Shown piece by piece: positions 6,697 through 14,547 of a DNA stretch of 34,333 nt. The stretch is from positions 1 through 34,333 of the forward strand of contig DATJJR010000038.1 in assembly GCA_035492055.1 (NCBI GenBank). The letters are read 5' to 3'. The notes under the pieces were generated by a model. The model was not told where the DNA came from and did not search any database. It worked only from the letters and a program-made list of their open reading frames with translations. The stretch comes from Ga0074130 sp035492055 (GTDB lineage Bacteria; Pseudomonadota; Gammaproteobacteria; Burkholderiales; Rhodocyclaceae). Every line of letters starts with the position of its first letter. Within the stretch, counting starts at the first letter, position 1. The position numbers and the translations under genes were made by a program.

Positions 6697-9477
6697 ATGT
6701 CGCATGCGCCCGCAGAGGCGAACGACGGAGGAAGGGGTGCGGCGTTGGCAGACGACGGTCACGAAACACTAAGGAAAACCAATCGCGTGCTGGTGGCGTC
6801 AGCCATTGGCTTGCTGTGTCTCGCCACAATGCTGGTGGGCTGGCTGCTGCTGCAGAGCTATCGCCGTTATCAGGATGCCGCCGCCCAGACAGCGCAGAAT
6901 GCGGCCGTCAATCTTGAATATTTCCTGAATGCACATTTCGAGTCGAGCGACTTGGCCCTGCAAAGTGCCGCCGCCGAATTTGAACAACTCGATGCGAGCG
7001 GTAGATTCACGCCGCAGCGTTTCACCGACTATCTCATTTCCCTGAAGCAGCGCTTGCCGAATGCCTTGTCTATCCGGGGTACGGATTCTGACGGCAACAC
7101 CATCTATGGCGATGACGTCGGGCGTGGACATGTCAGCATCAAAGGCACTGTCGGGCAGCCGTTCCGCATTGCGCAAAATGAAGGGCGTCTGGTGGTCGGG
7201 GCACCACTGAAATCGATGCTGACGGGAGATTGGCTGTTTCCCATCATCCGGCCGATCTACCAGCATGACGGCGAGTTCGCCGGTGTTGCCTATGTGAATA
7301 CGTCGACTCAAAGTATCGAGGAATTCTTTTCCCAGCTCAATGTCGGAGAGCACGGGGCCATTGCCTTGGTCGGCGATGACAAGACATTGATCGTGCGCTA
7401 TCCGCCCTTGCCACATGAATTGGCCGTCAACGGCAAAGCAATGCAAAGTCAGGCCCAGGCGCCTGAGACTTTGCAGGCACTGGGAGTACACACGAGCGAA
7501 TCGATCGCCCGCGTGCAAAGCACCTTTGATGGTTATTGGCGTGTAGTGGCGAGCAGGCGTGTCGGCGTTTATCCCGTTCATGTACTGGTAGGACTTGCCG
7601 AGAAGGATTTTCTGGCGCCATGGCGCCGCGAATGTCTGCTGGGCCTGAGTTTCCTGGTTGTATTTGCGATCGGCGGAACATTCCTCGGCATCGGCGTGCG
7701 GCGCTACATGATGGCCCGCCTGCAGCTGCAGACACTGGAAGAAACCAGATCGGCACATGACCGCATGAGCGCCCTGATTCGTGCGATTCCCGATCTGTTG
7801 TTCGAGGTCGATCGTGAAGGCCGGTATCTTGATCATCACGCGGCCAGCATTGATTTACCGGGTGTCGCATCCGCGGATCTGATTGGCCGCACGGTCGATG
7901 AGGTTCTGCCGGTTCCTGCTGCCGATGCGCTCATGATGGCCGTAGCTGAGGCCGATACGGAAGGGCACTCCTACGGTGTGCAAATGCACCTGGATACCCT
8001 CGACGGTGAGGTTTGCTACGAGCTTTCCGTGGCACGTCGCGAAGCCGGTCGTTTGAAGGACAAAAGCTTTATTGTGCTTGCCCGTGACGTGACCGAGCGT
8101 AACCAGGCGCAATTGCGGATTGAGCAACTGGCCTTTTCCGACACATTGACGGGCCTGCCGAATCGGCGTTTGTTCCTGGACCGCCTACGCCAGAGCATGG
8201 CTGTGAGCGAACGCAATCGTAACTGGTGTGCGTTGCTGTTCCTCGATATCGATAAATTCAAGGCGCTCAACGACACGCTTGGCCACCAGATCGGCGACGT
8301 CCTGTTGGCGCAGATTGCCGAACGCCTGCGCCGTGCCGTGCGTGAATACGACACGGTCGCGCGCCTTGGCGGCGACGAGTTCGTCGTGTTACTGGAGCAG
8401 CTCGGCACGCAGGAAGAAAGCGCGGCCGCACAGGCGCGTCAAGTGGCGGAAAAAGTGTCGACGCACCTACGTCGTGAATATGACCTCGATGGGCATAAGT
8501 ATCTCGGCAGCAGCAGCATCGGCATTGCCATGTTTCGTGGGCAGGAGGTCGTCAGCGACGAGCTGCTGCGGCGCGCCGATTTCGCCATGTATGAGGCAAA
8601 GAGCGGCAGTCACAACGCTGTGTGTTTCTTCGATCCGCAAATGCAGGCCAATATTGCGGCGCGTCTGGAGCTGGAGATTGATCTCAAGCAGGCCATCATC
8701 CATCAGGAATTCTTTCTTTGCTTCCAGCCACAGGTCGATGAAGATGGCACGCTGGTCGGCGCAGAAGCACTGATTCGCTGGAGTTGCCCCAAGCGTGGCC
8801 TTGTTTCACCCGCCGATTTCATTCCGTTAGCCGAAGAAACCGGCCTCATTCTTCCGATCGGTCATTGGGTCATGCGTGAAACCTGTCGTTGCCTGGAAGA
8901 ATGGAGTCATCACGATTGCTTCAAGGACATTTCAGTATCCGTCAATGTCAGCGCCCGCCAGCTGGGTTTGCCGACTTTCGTCGAGGAAGTCCAGGAGTTG
9001 CTTTCGTTCTACGATATCGAGCCGGCCCGCTTAAAGCTTGAAATCACCGAATCGATGCTGATGGACCACATCGACGAAACCGTGGCCAAGATCAATGCGC
9101 TGCGTGCCATCGGCGTACGTTTCTCGCTTGATGATTTCGGTACCGGCTATTCATCATTGAGTTACCTGCGCCGCCTGCCGCTCGATCAAGTCAAGATCGA
9201 CCAGTCCTTTGCACATGGTGCGCTTGATGATGCGAACGATGCTGCGATCTGCCGTTCCATCATCCTGCTTGGCCGCACACTGGGCCTGGATGTACTGGCC
9301 GAAGGCATTGAAACCGTCGAGCAGTGGCGCTTCTTCACCAGCGAAGGTTGCCGTTACGGGCAGGGTTATCTGTTTGGCAAGCCGATCCCGCGCGATGAAT
9401 TCGAACAGTTTTTCTCAGGTGCCGTGGCGCCTGTTATTGCCCCCATCGGCGAATCGACACCCCGGAATGGTTTGTAA
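6697..9477 (+). CDS. Membrane-bound PAS-GGDEF-EAL c-di-GMP signalling protein
   Basis: A 926-residue inner-membrane protein. A transmembrane helix at about 30-53 and another at about 312-334 enclose a periplasmic sensor region resembling Cache-type domains. Then come a PAS-like domain (about 356-470), GGDEF (about 475-645) and EAL (about 655-905). GGDEF is intact at 558-562 with a product-inhibition RxxD (REYD) at the usual place five residues upstream. EAL is intact at 690-692, with NVSARQL, EITES, DDFGTGYSSL, the lysine of VKIDQSF, EGIE and GQGYLF. It may therefore both make and degrade c-di-GMP, with the balance set by the sensor. ATG 6697 has AGGG too close to help. An in-frame TTG at 6745, preceded by GGAGGAAGG, is a plausible alternative that keeps both membrane helices. 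Confidence 0.93.
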   Translation: MSHAPAEANDGGRGAALADDGHETLRKTNRVLVASAIGLLCLATMLVGWLLLQSYRRYQDAAAQTAQNAAVNLEYFLNAHFESSDLALQSAAAEFEQLDASGRFTPQRFTDYLISLKQRLPNALSIRGTDSDGNTIYGDDVGRGHVSIKGTVGQPFRIAQNEGRLVVGAPLKSMLTGDWLFPIIRPIYQHDGEFAGVAYVNTSTQSIEEFFSQLNVGEHGAIALVGDDKTLIVRYPPLPHELAVNGKAMQSQAQAPETLQALGVHTSESIARVQSTFDGYWRVVASRRVGVYPVHVLVGLAEKDFLAPWRRECLLGLSFLVVFAIGGTFLGIGVRRYMMARLQLQTLEETRSAHDRMSALIRAIPDLLFEVDREGRYLDHHAASIDLPGVASADLIGRTVDEVLPVPAADALMMAVAEADTEGHSYGVQMHLDTLDGEVCYELSVARREAGRLKDKSFIVLARDVTERNQAQLRIEQLAFSDTLTGLPNRRLFLDRLRQSMAVSERNRNWCALLFLDIDKFKALNDTLGHQIGDVLLAQIAERLRRAVREYDTVARLGGDEFVVLLEQLGTQEESAAAQARQVAEKVSTHLRREYDLDGHKYLGSSSIGIAMFRGQEVVSDELLRRADFAMYEAKSGSHNAVCFFDPQMQANIAARLELEIDLKQAIIHQEFFLCFQPQVDEDGTLVGAEALIRWSCPKRGLVSPADFIPLAEETGLILPIGHWVMRETCRCLEEWSHHDCFKDISVSVNVSARQLGLPTFVEEVQELLSFYDIEPARLKLEITESMLMDHIDETVAKINALRAIGVRFSLDDFGTGYSSLSYLRRLPLDQVKIDQSFAHGALDDANDAAICRSIILLGRTLGLDVLAEGIETVEQWRFFTSEGCRYGQGYLFGKPIPRDEFEQFFSGAVAPVIAPIGESTPRNGL

Positions 9478-9493
9478 CGCGTCGTTACTGCCC

Positions 9494-9521
9494 CTTGAAA
9501 TTTTGTCAGTCTTCCCCAAAC
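9494..9521 (+). promoter_or_regulatory. Heat-shock (sigma-32)-like promoter candidate
   Basis: CTTGAAA (9494-9500) is followed by CCCCAAAC (9514-9521), with 14 nt between CTTGAA and CCCC. The sigma-32 consensus is CTTGAAA and CCCCATnT with 13-15 nt between CTTGAA and the -10. The -35 match is complete and the -10 matches in its CCCCA core. It sits about 45 nt upstream of the TPR gene start. Confidence 0.5.
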
Positions 9522-9565
9522 TCGACATTGTCACCCGGCATGGGTGGCGACTATGGAGCATCAAT

Positions 9566-10459
9566 ATGACCAATTCACTCGTTAAGGCTCGTGCTGCCGA
9601 CCTGCGTGCGCACGTTCTTGCGGCCACGTTGTTTGTTTGCGCGCTTGCGTTCGGGCTGTATGGTTCCGTTGCGCATGCAGCTGAGCCAACCTTGCCCCAA
9701 GTGTATTCCGCAGCCAATGCCGGCGATTTCAAGGGGGCTCAGGCAATGATGGACCAAGTGCTTGCCGCGCACCCAAACAGTGCCAAGGCGCATTTTGTCG
9801 AGGCCGAGCTGTTGGCAAAACAAGGCCAGATTGCCAAGGCACGGAGCGAGTTCACGACGGCCGAGCGCATTGATCCGGGCTTGTCTTCAGAAAAGCCGGA
9901 AGCTGTGCAAAGCCTGCGCTCCAGGCTCTCGGGCGAACATGCAAGTAGCGTTGCCGTACCTGCCACGGCCATCGCAGCCGCAACAGCGTCAGCACACACC
10001 GGCCCCTCCTGGGGGCTGATCCTTGTGGTGATGGCATTGGTTGCCGCGATTGTTTTCTTCATGCGCTCGCGTAGCCGTGCGCAGTACGCCGCACCGCAGT
10101 ATGTTCCCGCGGGGTCTGCAAATTACAATGGCTATGGACAACAGCCGCAACCATATGGTCAACCCTACGGGCAGCCTTATGGCCCTGTAGGGCCGGCATC
10201 TTCCGGCGGCATGGGTTCCAGCATCATTGGCGGTTTAGCTACAGGTGCCGCTGTCGGCGCAGGCATGGTCGCTGGTGAGGCGCTGATGCACCGCATGATG
10301 GACGGCAGCAATTCGACCGCAGCGACGAACGGCATTATTTCCGATGACGCGTTGCTGCGCGACAACACGGCCTCGAACTACGACATGGGCGGCAACGATT
10401 TTGGCGTCAACGACGTATCGTCCTGGGATGATGACACCAGCGGTAGCAGCGATTGGTAA
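9566..10459 (+). CDS. Membrane-anchored TPR-repeat protein with Gln/Tyr/Gly-rich and glycine-zipper tail
   Basis: A 297-residue protein. It has a Sec signal peptide (cleavage probable after VAHA, about residue 38) and a short alpha-helical repeat region (LPQVYSAANAGDFKGAQAMM, then NSAKAHFVEAELLAKQGQ and ARSEFTTAERIDP) typical of TPR. One transmembrane helix follows (149-168, starting WGLILVVM) and then a basic stop-transfer RSRSR. The tail holds three QPYG repeats, a glycine-zipper-like stretch GGLATGAAVGAGMVAGEAL, and an acidic Asp/Ser-rich end finishing SSDW. The TPR part should be periplasmic and the tail cytoplasmic. ATG 9566 has GGAG 8 nt upstream. No function is assigned; a scaffold or stress role is only a guess from the sigma-32-like promoter. 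Similar uncharacterised proteins occur in betaproteobacteria. Confidence 0.85.
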   Translation: MTNSLVKARAADLRAHVLAATLFVCALAFGLYGSVAHAAEPTLPQVYSAANAGDFKGAQAMMDQVLAAHPNSAKAHFVEAELLAKQGQIAKARSEFTTAERIDPGLSSEKPEAVQSLRSRLSGEHASSVAVPATAIAAATASAHTGPSWGLILVVMALVAAIVFFMRSRSRAQYAAPQYVPAGSANYNGYGQQPQPYGQPYGQPYGPVGPASSGGMGSSIIGGLATGAAVGAGMVAGEALMHRMMDGSNSTAATNGIISDDALLRDNTASNYDMGGNDFGVNDVSSWDDDTSGSSDW

Positions 10460-10480
10460 GACTTGTCCAGTATTGACACA

Positions 10481-10515
10481 ACACAAACGGCTCCGGTTTC
10501 CGGAGCCGTTTGTGT
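10481..10515 (+). terminator. Hairpin terminator after the TPR gene
   Basis: A perfect 16-bp stem (10481-10496 pairing with 10500-10515, core CGGCTCCGG) has a TTT loop and is followed by TTATA. It starts 22 nt after the TPR stop. The U tract is short, so efficiency is uncertain. Confidence 0.7.
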
Positions 10516-10553
10516 TTATACCGCCACTGCATAAATTTCTATGCAAGATTCAT

Positions 10554-10582
10554 TTGCCAAAGTTTTGAAACCGGTGCATAGT
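10554..10582 (+). promoter_or_regulatory. Sigma-70-type promoter of the cold-shock gene
   Basis: TTGCCA (10554-10559) and CATAGT (10577-10582) are separated by exactly 17 nt. The start site would be near 10589, giving a leader of roughly 130 nt. Long leaders are usual for cold-induced csp mRNAs. Confidence 0.55.
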
Positions 10583-10669
10583 GCCGACTGCGATTTTCAA
10601 GTTTTGGTTGTCTGGTTGGTCCGCGGTTCCTCTGCTATGTCCCCTGCATCGCCGTCTTGAGTTTCGCCT

Positions 10670-10701
10670 GAGAGTCTGACTCTCGTTTTATTTTTATTTT
10701 T
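10670..10701 (+). promoter_or_regulatory. Terminator-like hairpin and U-rich tract in the csp leader
   Basis: GAGAGT-ctg-ACTCTC (10670-10684) is followed at once by GTTTTATTTTTATTTTT (10685-10701), and the csp ribosome binding site AAGGAAG begins at 10703. The arrangement looks like an intrinsic terminator placed inside the leader. It may be an attenuator or a temperature-sensitive element; the U-rich run may also aid translation. Structure seen, role inferred. Confidence 0.5.
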
Positions 10702-10716
10702 AAGGAAGTTCAAGAC

Positions 10717-10923
10717 ATGGCAAATGGTACCGTCAAGTGGTTCAACGACGCCAAGGGTTTCGGTTTCATCACCCCGGATGGTGGTGGTGACGATCTCTTC
10801 GCTCACTTTTCCGCGATCCAATCCCAAGGCTTCAAGAGCCTGAAGGAAGGTCAACGCGTTACCTTCGATACCGTCACCGGTCCGAAGGGTCAGCAAGCTT
10901 CGAACATTCGCGCTGCCGAATAA
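10717..10923 (+). CDS. Cold-shock protein (CspA family)
   Basis: A 68-residue single cold-shock domain. It starts MANGTVKWFNDAKGFGFI, which includes the RNP1-type motif KGFGFI; the RNP2 equivalent is DLFAHFS. Such proteins bind single-stranded RNA and DNA, melt RNA structure and act as transcription antiterminators or translation helpers. AAGGAAG precedes the ATG by 8 nt. It is monocistronic, bounded by hairpins at 10481-10515 and 10941-10968. The U-rich hairpin in its own leader could be a target of its own antitermination activity (inference). Induction by cold cannot be shown from sequence; several paralogues per genome are usual. Confidence 0.96.
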   Translation: MANGTVKWFNDAKGFGFITPDGGGDDLFAHFSAIQSQGFKSLKEGQRVTFDTVTGPKGQQASNIRAAE

Positions 10924-10940
10924 TCGAGCTTTGCTCAATA

Positions 10941-10968
10941 AAAAAGCCCGACTCAGGTCGGGCTTTTT
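10941..10968. terminator. Bidirectional terminator between csp and moeB
   Basis: The stem GCCCGAC / GTCGGGC with a TCAG loop is flanked by AAAAA and TTTTT, so it can terminate both the plus-strand csp transcript and the minus-strand moeB transcript that converge here. Confidence 0.9.
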
Positions 10969-10994
10969 TATTGCCTGAATTTTGTGCGTTTCAG

Positions 10995-11759
10995 TCAGGC
11001 GATCTTGGTAGCGCTTACGCCACAAACCACACAATGCGGATCACGTGGAACCTTGATTTCGCGCCATTTCATGGCCATGCCATCCAGTAGCAACAGGCGG
11101 CCTACCAGCGGTTCTCCGCAACCCACAATGAGTTTCAGCGCCTCGGCTGCCTGCATCGTACCGATGATGCCGGTCAGCGGTGCGAATACCCCCATTACTG
11201 CACAGCGGACTTCTTCGACATCTTCGCCTTCTGGAAAGAGGCAGTGATAGCAGGGCGCGTTGATTCGGCGTGGATCGAACACGGAAATCTGGCCGTCGAA
11301 ACGGATCGCTGCGCCCGACACCAGTGGCTTACCAAGTTTCACGCAGGCGCGATTGACAGCATGGCGAGTGGCAAAGTTGTCGCAGCAATCGAGCACGACA
11401 TCGGCCTTGGCGATTTCCGTTTCGAGGTGCGTTTCATCGAGACGCTCATTCAAGGGCACGACAATGCACTCGGGGTTGATTGCCGCAAGTGCCTTTTGCC
11501 CGGAAAGCACCTTGGGCGTACCGACAGTCTCGGCACGATGCAGGATCTGGCGCTGCAGATTGGTCATGTCCACCGTATCGCCGTCGGCCAATGCAATAGT
11601 GCCGACACCTGCGGCGGCAAGGTAGAGCGCTGCAGGCGAGCCGAGACCGCCGGCGCCGATGATCAACACCCGTGCGGCGAGCAGTTTTTCCTGACCTTCA
11701 ACATCAATTTCCGGCAACAGAATGTGGCGGCTGTAGCGAATGAGTTGATCGTCGTTCAT
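10995..11759 (-). CDS. moeB: ThiF/MoeB/HesA-type sulfur-carrier adenylyltransferase
   Basis: A 254-residue E1-like enzyme that adenylates the C-terminal Gly-Gly of a small sulfur carrier (MoaD in molybdopterin synthesis or ThiS in thiamine synthesis). It has the N-terminal RYSRHILLPE with the Arg used in catalysis, the nucleotide loop GAGGLGS (about 35-41) and DGDTVDMTNLQRQ for ATP-Mg. Two zinc CxxC pairs (CYHC and CVVC) are present, and EVRCAVMG carries the conserved cysteine. MoeB and ThiF cannot be separated by sequence reading. Start ATG 11759 has AGGA 9 nt upstream; a longer frame to 11786 is unlikely. It is downstream of ctpA with an intrinsic-terminator-like hairpin directly before its ribosome binding site. 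Confidence 0.92.
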   Translation of the reverse strand: MNDDQLIRYSRHILLPEIDVEGQEKLLAARVLIIGAGGLGSPAALYLAAAGVGTIALADGDTVDMTNLQRQILHRAETVGTPKVLSGQKALAAINPECIVVPLNERLDETHLETEIAKADVVLDCCDNFATRHAVNRACVKLGKPLVSGAAIRFDGQISVFDPRRINAPCYHCLFPEGEDVEEVRCAVMGVFAPLTGIIGTMQAAEALKLIVGCGEPLVGRLLLLDGMAMKWREIKVPRDPHCVVCGVSATKIA

Positions 11760-11770
11760 TGATGCATTCC

Positions 11771-11806
11771 TAAACAAAACGGGCACGCCCTTGCGGACGT
11801 GCCCGT
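11771..11806 (-). terminator. Intrinsic terminator between ctpA and moeB, within the moeB leader
   Basis: On the minus strand ACGGGCACG pairs with CGTGCCCGT (11806-11798 and 11787-11779) across a 10-nt loop and is followed by TTTTGTTTA. The moeB ribosome binding site starts right after this tract, 12 nt before its ATG. It can end the envC-ctpA transcript or attenuate moeB. Confidence 0.75.
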
Positions 11807-11825
11807 CGATGGCGATGCGTAAAGT

Positions 11826-13226
11826 TTAACGCTTCATCACCTGCCAGGCTTTGAGCAGTGTGAGCGCCTGGTTCAACTGGTAGTCATCCTTGCTGCCGAA
11901 CTCATAGCGCGGCGGCGGGATGTCTTCAGTCTCTGCCCCATCCTTCTTCGGGGCGGCCTTGCTGCTCTTGTCTGCCGGGACAATCGGTTGATTAGCCGAT
12001 GCATCCTTGTCGTTGTTGAGATGGTGCTCAAGATCGGCCTCGCGCAAATTGAAGCGCGAAACCGGGGTGCCATTTGCGGTTTCGTCGATCACGACATCAG
12101 GCGTGATGCCCTTGAGCTGGATCGAACGGCCGCTCGGGGTGTAATAGCGTGCCGTCGTGAGCTTGATTGCCGTGGTGGCGGAGAGTGGCAGGATGGTTTG
12201 TACCGAACCCTTGCCAAATGTCTGCGTACCGACGATCAGCGCACGTTTCTGATCCTGCAGCGCACCAGAGACAATTTCCGAAGCCGATGCCGAACCACCG
12301 TTGACGATTACAACCAGCGGCACGGTCTTCAATTCTGCCGGCAACGCCTTGAGCGGATCATCCTTGCCGCCGCGGATGTAATCGGACGGCGTGGCAAGGT
12401 AGCGATGCTTCGAATCCTCGGCGCGGCCATCGGTCGAAACGACCAGCGCCTTATCCGGCAGGAAAGCTGCTGAAACACCGATGGCGCTGTTCAACAGGCC
12501 ACCCGGATCGTTGCGCAGATCAAGCACGAAGCCCTTGAGTACGCCGTTGTTTTGCTTGTAAAGCTTGTCGATGTGCTTGGCCAGATCGGAAACAGTTTCC
12601 TCCTGGAATTGGGTGATGCGCAGGTAACCGATGCCACCATCGAGTAGCTTGGACTTGACACTCTGGACCTTGATCTTTTCGCGCACCAGCGTTACGACGA
12701 TAGGCTTGGGCTCGCCCTTGCGCACGATAGTCAACGTGATCTTGGTATTCGGCTTGCCACGCATCTTCTTCACGGCGTCATTGAGGGCCAGGCCCTTGAC
12801 TGGCGTGTCGTCGAGCTTGACGATCAGATCGCCCGGCTTGATGCCGGCGCGATAAGCCGGCGTATCTTCGATCGGCGAGACGACCTTGACGAAACCATCT
12901 TCCATGCCGACCTCAATGCCGAGGCCACCGAATTCGCCCTGCGTGCTGATCTGCAGATCCTTGAAGGCTTCGGCATCGAGGTAAGCCGAATGCGGGTCGA
13001 GGTTGGAGAGCATGCCGCTGATGGCGTAGGTGATCAGTGTCTTGTCGTCGATCGGCTCGACGTAACCAGCCTTGATGGCACCGAAAACGTCGGCCAGCGC
13101 ACGCAAATCCTCGATTGGCAGCGCATTGGCCTGCTTTTCGGCATTGGCGGAAAAATTGAGGCTGAGCAGGACACCGGCGACGAGGCCGAACATGATCAGA
13201 CCGAGTTTCTGCAGCTTGCTGCGCAT
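11826..13226 (-). CDS. ctpA: Carboxy-terminal processing protease (S41 family, PDZ)
   Basis: A 466-residue periplasmic serine protease that trims or degrades proteins from their C-termini. It has an uncleaved or Sec-type N-terminal helix (residues about 8-28). A PDZ domain follows at about 90-180 (GGLGIEVG, then SPIEDTPAYRAGIKPGD), and after it the S41 core with GYLRITQF and LDLRNDPGG. The catalytic dyad is Ser314 in GSASASEIVSG and Lys339 in TFGKGSVQ, with Gln343 as the third conserved residue. The last about 70 residues are Lys/Asp/Pro-rich and low complexity. The start ATG 13226 has GGAG about 6 nt upstream. It lies downstream of envC on the same strand; envelope hydrolase regulators and Ctp proteases often act together in cell-wall turnover. 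Confidence 0.94.
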   Translation of the reverse strand: MRSKLQKLGLIMFGLVAGVLLSLNFSANAEKQANALPIEDLRALADVFGAIKAGYVEPIDDKTLITYAISGMLSNLDPHSAYLDAEAFKDLQISTQGEFGGLGIEVGMEDGFVKVVSPIEDTPAYRAGIKPGDLIVKLDDTPVKGLALNDAVKKMRGKPNTKITLTIVRKGEPKPIVVTLVREKIKVQSVKSKLLDGGIGYLRITQFQEETVSDLAKHIDKLYKQNNGVLKGFVLDLRNDPGGLLNSAIGVSAAFLPDKALVVSTDGRAEDSKHRYLATPSDYIRGGKDDPLKALPAELKTVPLVVIVNGGSASASEIVSGALQDQKRALIVGTQTFGKGSVQTILPLSATTAIKLTTARYYTPSGRSIQLKGITPDVVIDETANGTPVSRFNLREADLEHHLNNDKDASANQPIVPADKSSKAAPKKDGAETEDIPPPRYEFGSKDDYQLNQALTLLKAWQVMKR

Positions 13227-13311
13227 GAGGGCTCCGAATCGGGGAATCGAGGAAGGAAGAAGTATGGTGAAAAAGCGTGGCGAAGATATTGCCGGATGTT
13301 TCAGTGCGTCA

Positions 13312-14541
13312 TCAACGCAAACTCACCCACTGCATGGGATCAAGCGCCTGCCCCTGATGACGTAGCTCAAAGTATAAACCTGATTCAGGATTGCCCCCGC
13401 TGTTGCCGACGCTGGCGACGACGTCGCCAGCCTTGACGCGATCGCCTTCCTTGCGCAGTAATGCTTGGTTATTGCCGTAGACGGTAAGCCAGCCATCGCC
13501 GTGATCGATGATGATCAGATTGCCGAAACCGCGCAGCCAATCTGCAAAGACCACTTGACCTGCAGCAACGCTTTTGACATCGGTGCCCTCACTGGCACGG
13601 ATGAACAGGCCACGCCAGGTTGTGCCCTCGACGCGAGGTGCGCCGAAACGATTGACCACTTCACCGCGCACCGGCAGGCGCAGTTTGCCGCGCAGGCTGG
13701 CGAATGCGCCGCTCAGATTGGCATCAGGTTCACGATCATTCTTGATCCCTGGTGAGCTACTGCTGCTGGATGAAGCGGATTTCGACTTCTCGGTCGGCCG
13801 TGCCGGTTTTGGTGAGCGTTTGGAGAGCCCGGCAATCAGGCTTGTCAGTCGTTTTTCATTCTGTTTCAGCGTGTCCAGATCACGTTGCTGATGCTTGATT
13901 TTGTCGGAGATGCCATCCAATACGGTTTGGCGCTGTTTTTGCTGCGCCAGCAATGTTTGCTGTGCCTGTTGCTGTTGTTTCTGGTTGTCGGCAAGCTTGT
14001 CCGTGCGATCTTGGGTGGCGGATGCCAGCCGCTGCTTCTCTGCCAGGGTGTCGTGCAACTTGTCCACCATTGTTGTCTTGGCGTGCGAGAGCAGCGTCAG
14101 ATAGTGATAGTCGCGTGCGATCTGATTCGGGTCTTCACCGGATAGCAACAGTTTCAATGCGTCATCATTGCCGCGACCGCTTAGATATTGGCGATAGAGC
14201 AGTGTACCGATCTGTTTTTGCTGACTGCCGATCTGGCCTGTGATTTGATTCGATTGCGCCTGAATGTCGGCGAGTTGACGCTTGAGCTCATTGCGACTGT
14301 CGGCCAGCTCACGCAGACGCTTATTGCTCGCAGAAATGGCTTGCTCAGTTTCGCGCAGGCTGTCGACGACATCGGCACGGTTGGCCTCGTTCTTGGCAAT
14401 GTCCTTGCGCAAACTCTCGATGCGGCCGTGAATGTTCTGCAACTCGGCGTTCTTCTGCGTCCGTTCATCCGCTTGCGTTGCAAGCGGCAGGGCGCAGATC
14501 AATACGATCAGTAGCGCTGAGTTTTTCAGGCGGCCATGCAC
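13312..14541 (-). CDS. envC: EnvC-like murein hydrolase activator (degenerate LytM)
   Basis: A 409-residue exported protein: a signal peptide (cleavage near TQADE), then a long coiled coil (about 25-245, rich in Gln/Lys/Glu) and a Ser/Pro-rich linker with eight consecutive Ser. A C-terminal LytM/M23 domain follows (about 290-405). The zinc ligands of active M23 peptidases are missing. The first His position is in WRGLFIRASEGTDV, and the HxH motif is replaced by YFELRHQG. This is as in E. coli EnvC, which activates the amidases AmiA and AmiB during septum splitting rather than cutting peptidoglycan itself. The start is GTG 14541, 6 nt after the gpmA stop, so the two genes are co-transcribed with ctpA probably following. 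Confidence 0.92.
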   Translation of the reverse strand: MHGRLKNSALLIVLICALPLATQADERTQKNAELQNIHGRIESLRKDIAKNEANRADVVDSLRETEQAISASNKRLRELADSRNELKRQLADIQAQSNQITGQIGSQQKQIGTLLYRQYLSGRGNDDALKLLLSGEDPNQIARDYHYLTLLSHAKTTMVDKLHDTLAEKQRLASATQDRTDKLADNQKQQQQAQQTLLAQQKQRQTVLDGISDKIKHQQRDLDTLKQNEKRLTSLIAGLSKRSPKPARPTEKSKSASSSSSSSPGIKNDREPDANLSGAFASLRGKLRLPVRGEVVNRFGAPRVEGTTWRGLFIRASEGTDVKSVAAGQVVFADWLRGFGNLIIIDHGDGWLTVYGNNQALLRKEGDRVKAGDVVASVGNSGGNPESGLYFELRHQGQALDPMQWVSLR

Positions 14542-14547
14542 GGCGGC

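Noticed and set aside
10597..11034. 145-codon minus-strand frame over csp
   Set aside because: It covers the csp gene and its terminator in antisense and has no recognisable motif.
13312..14541. EnvC homologue as an active zinc endopeptidase
   Set aside because: The zinc-binding His/Asp and HxH residues of active LytM domains are absent, as in known activators.
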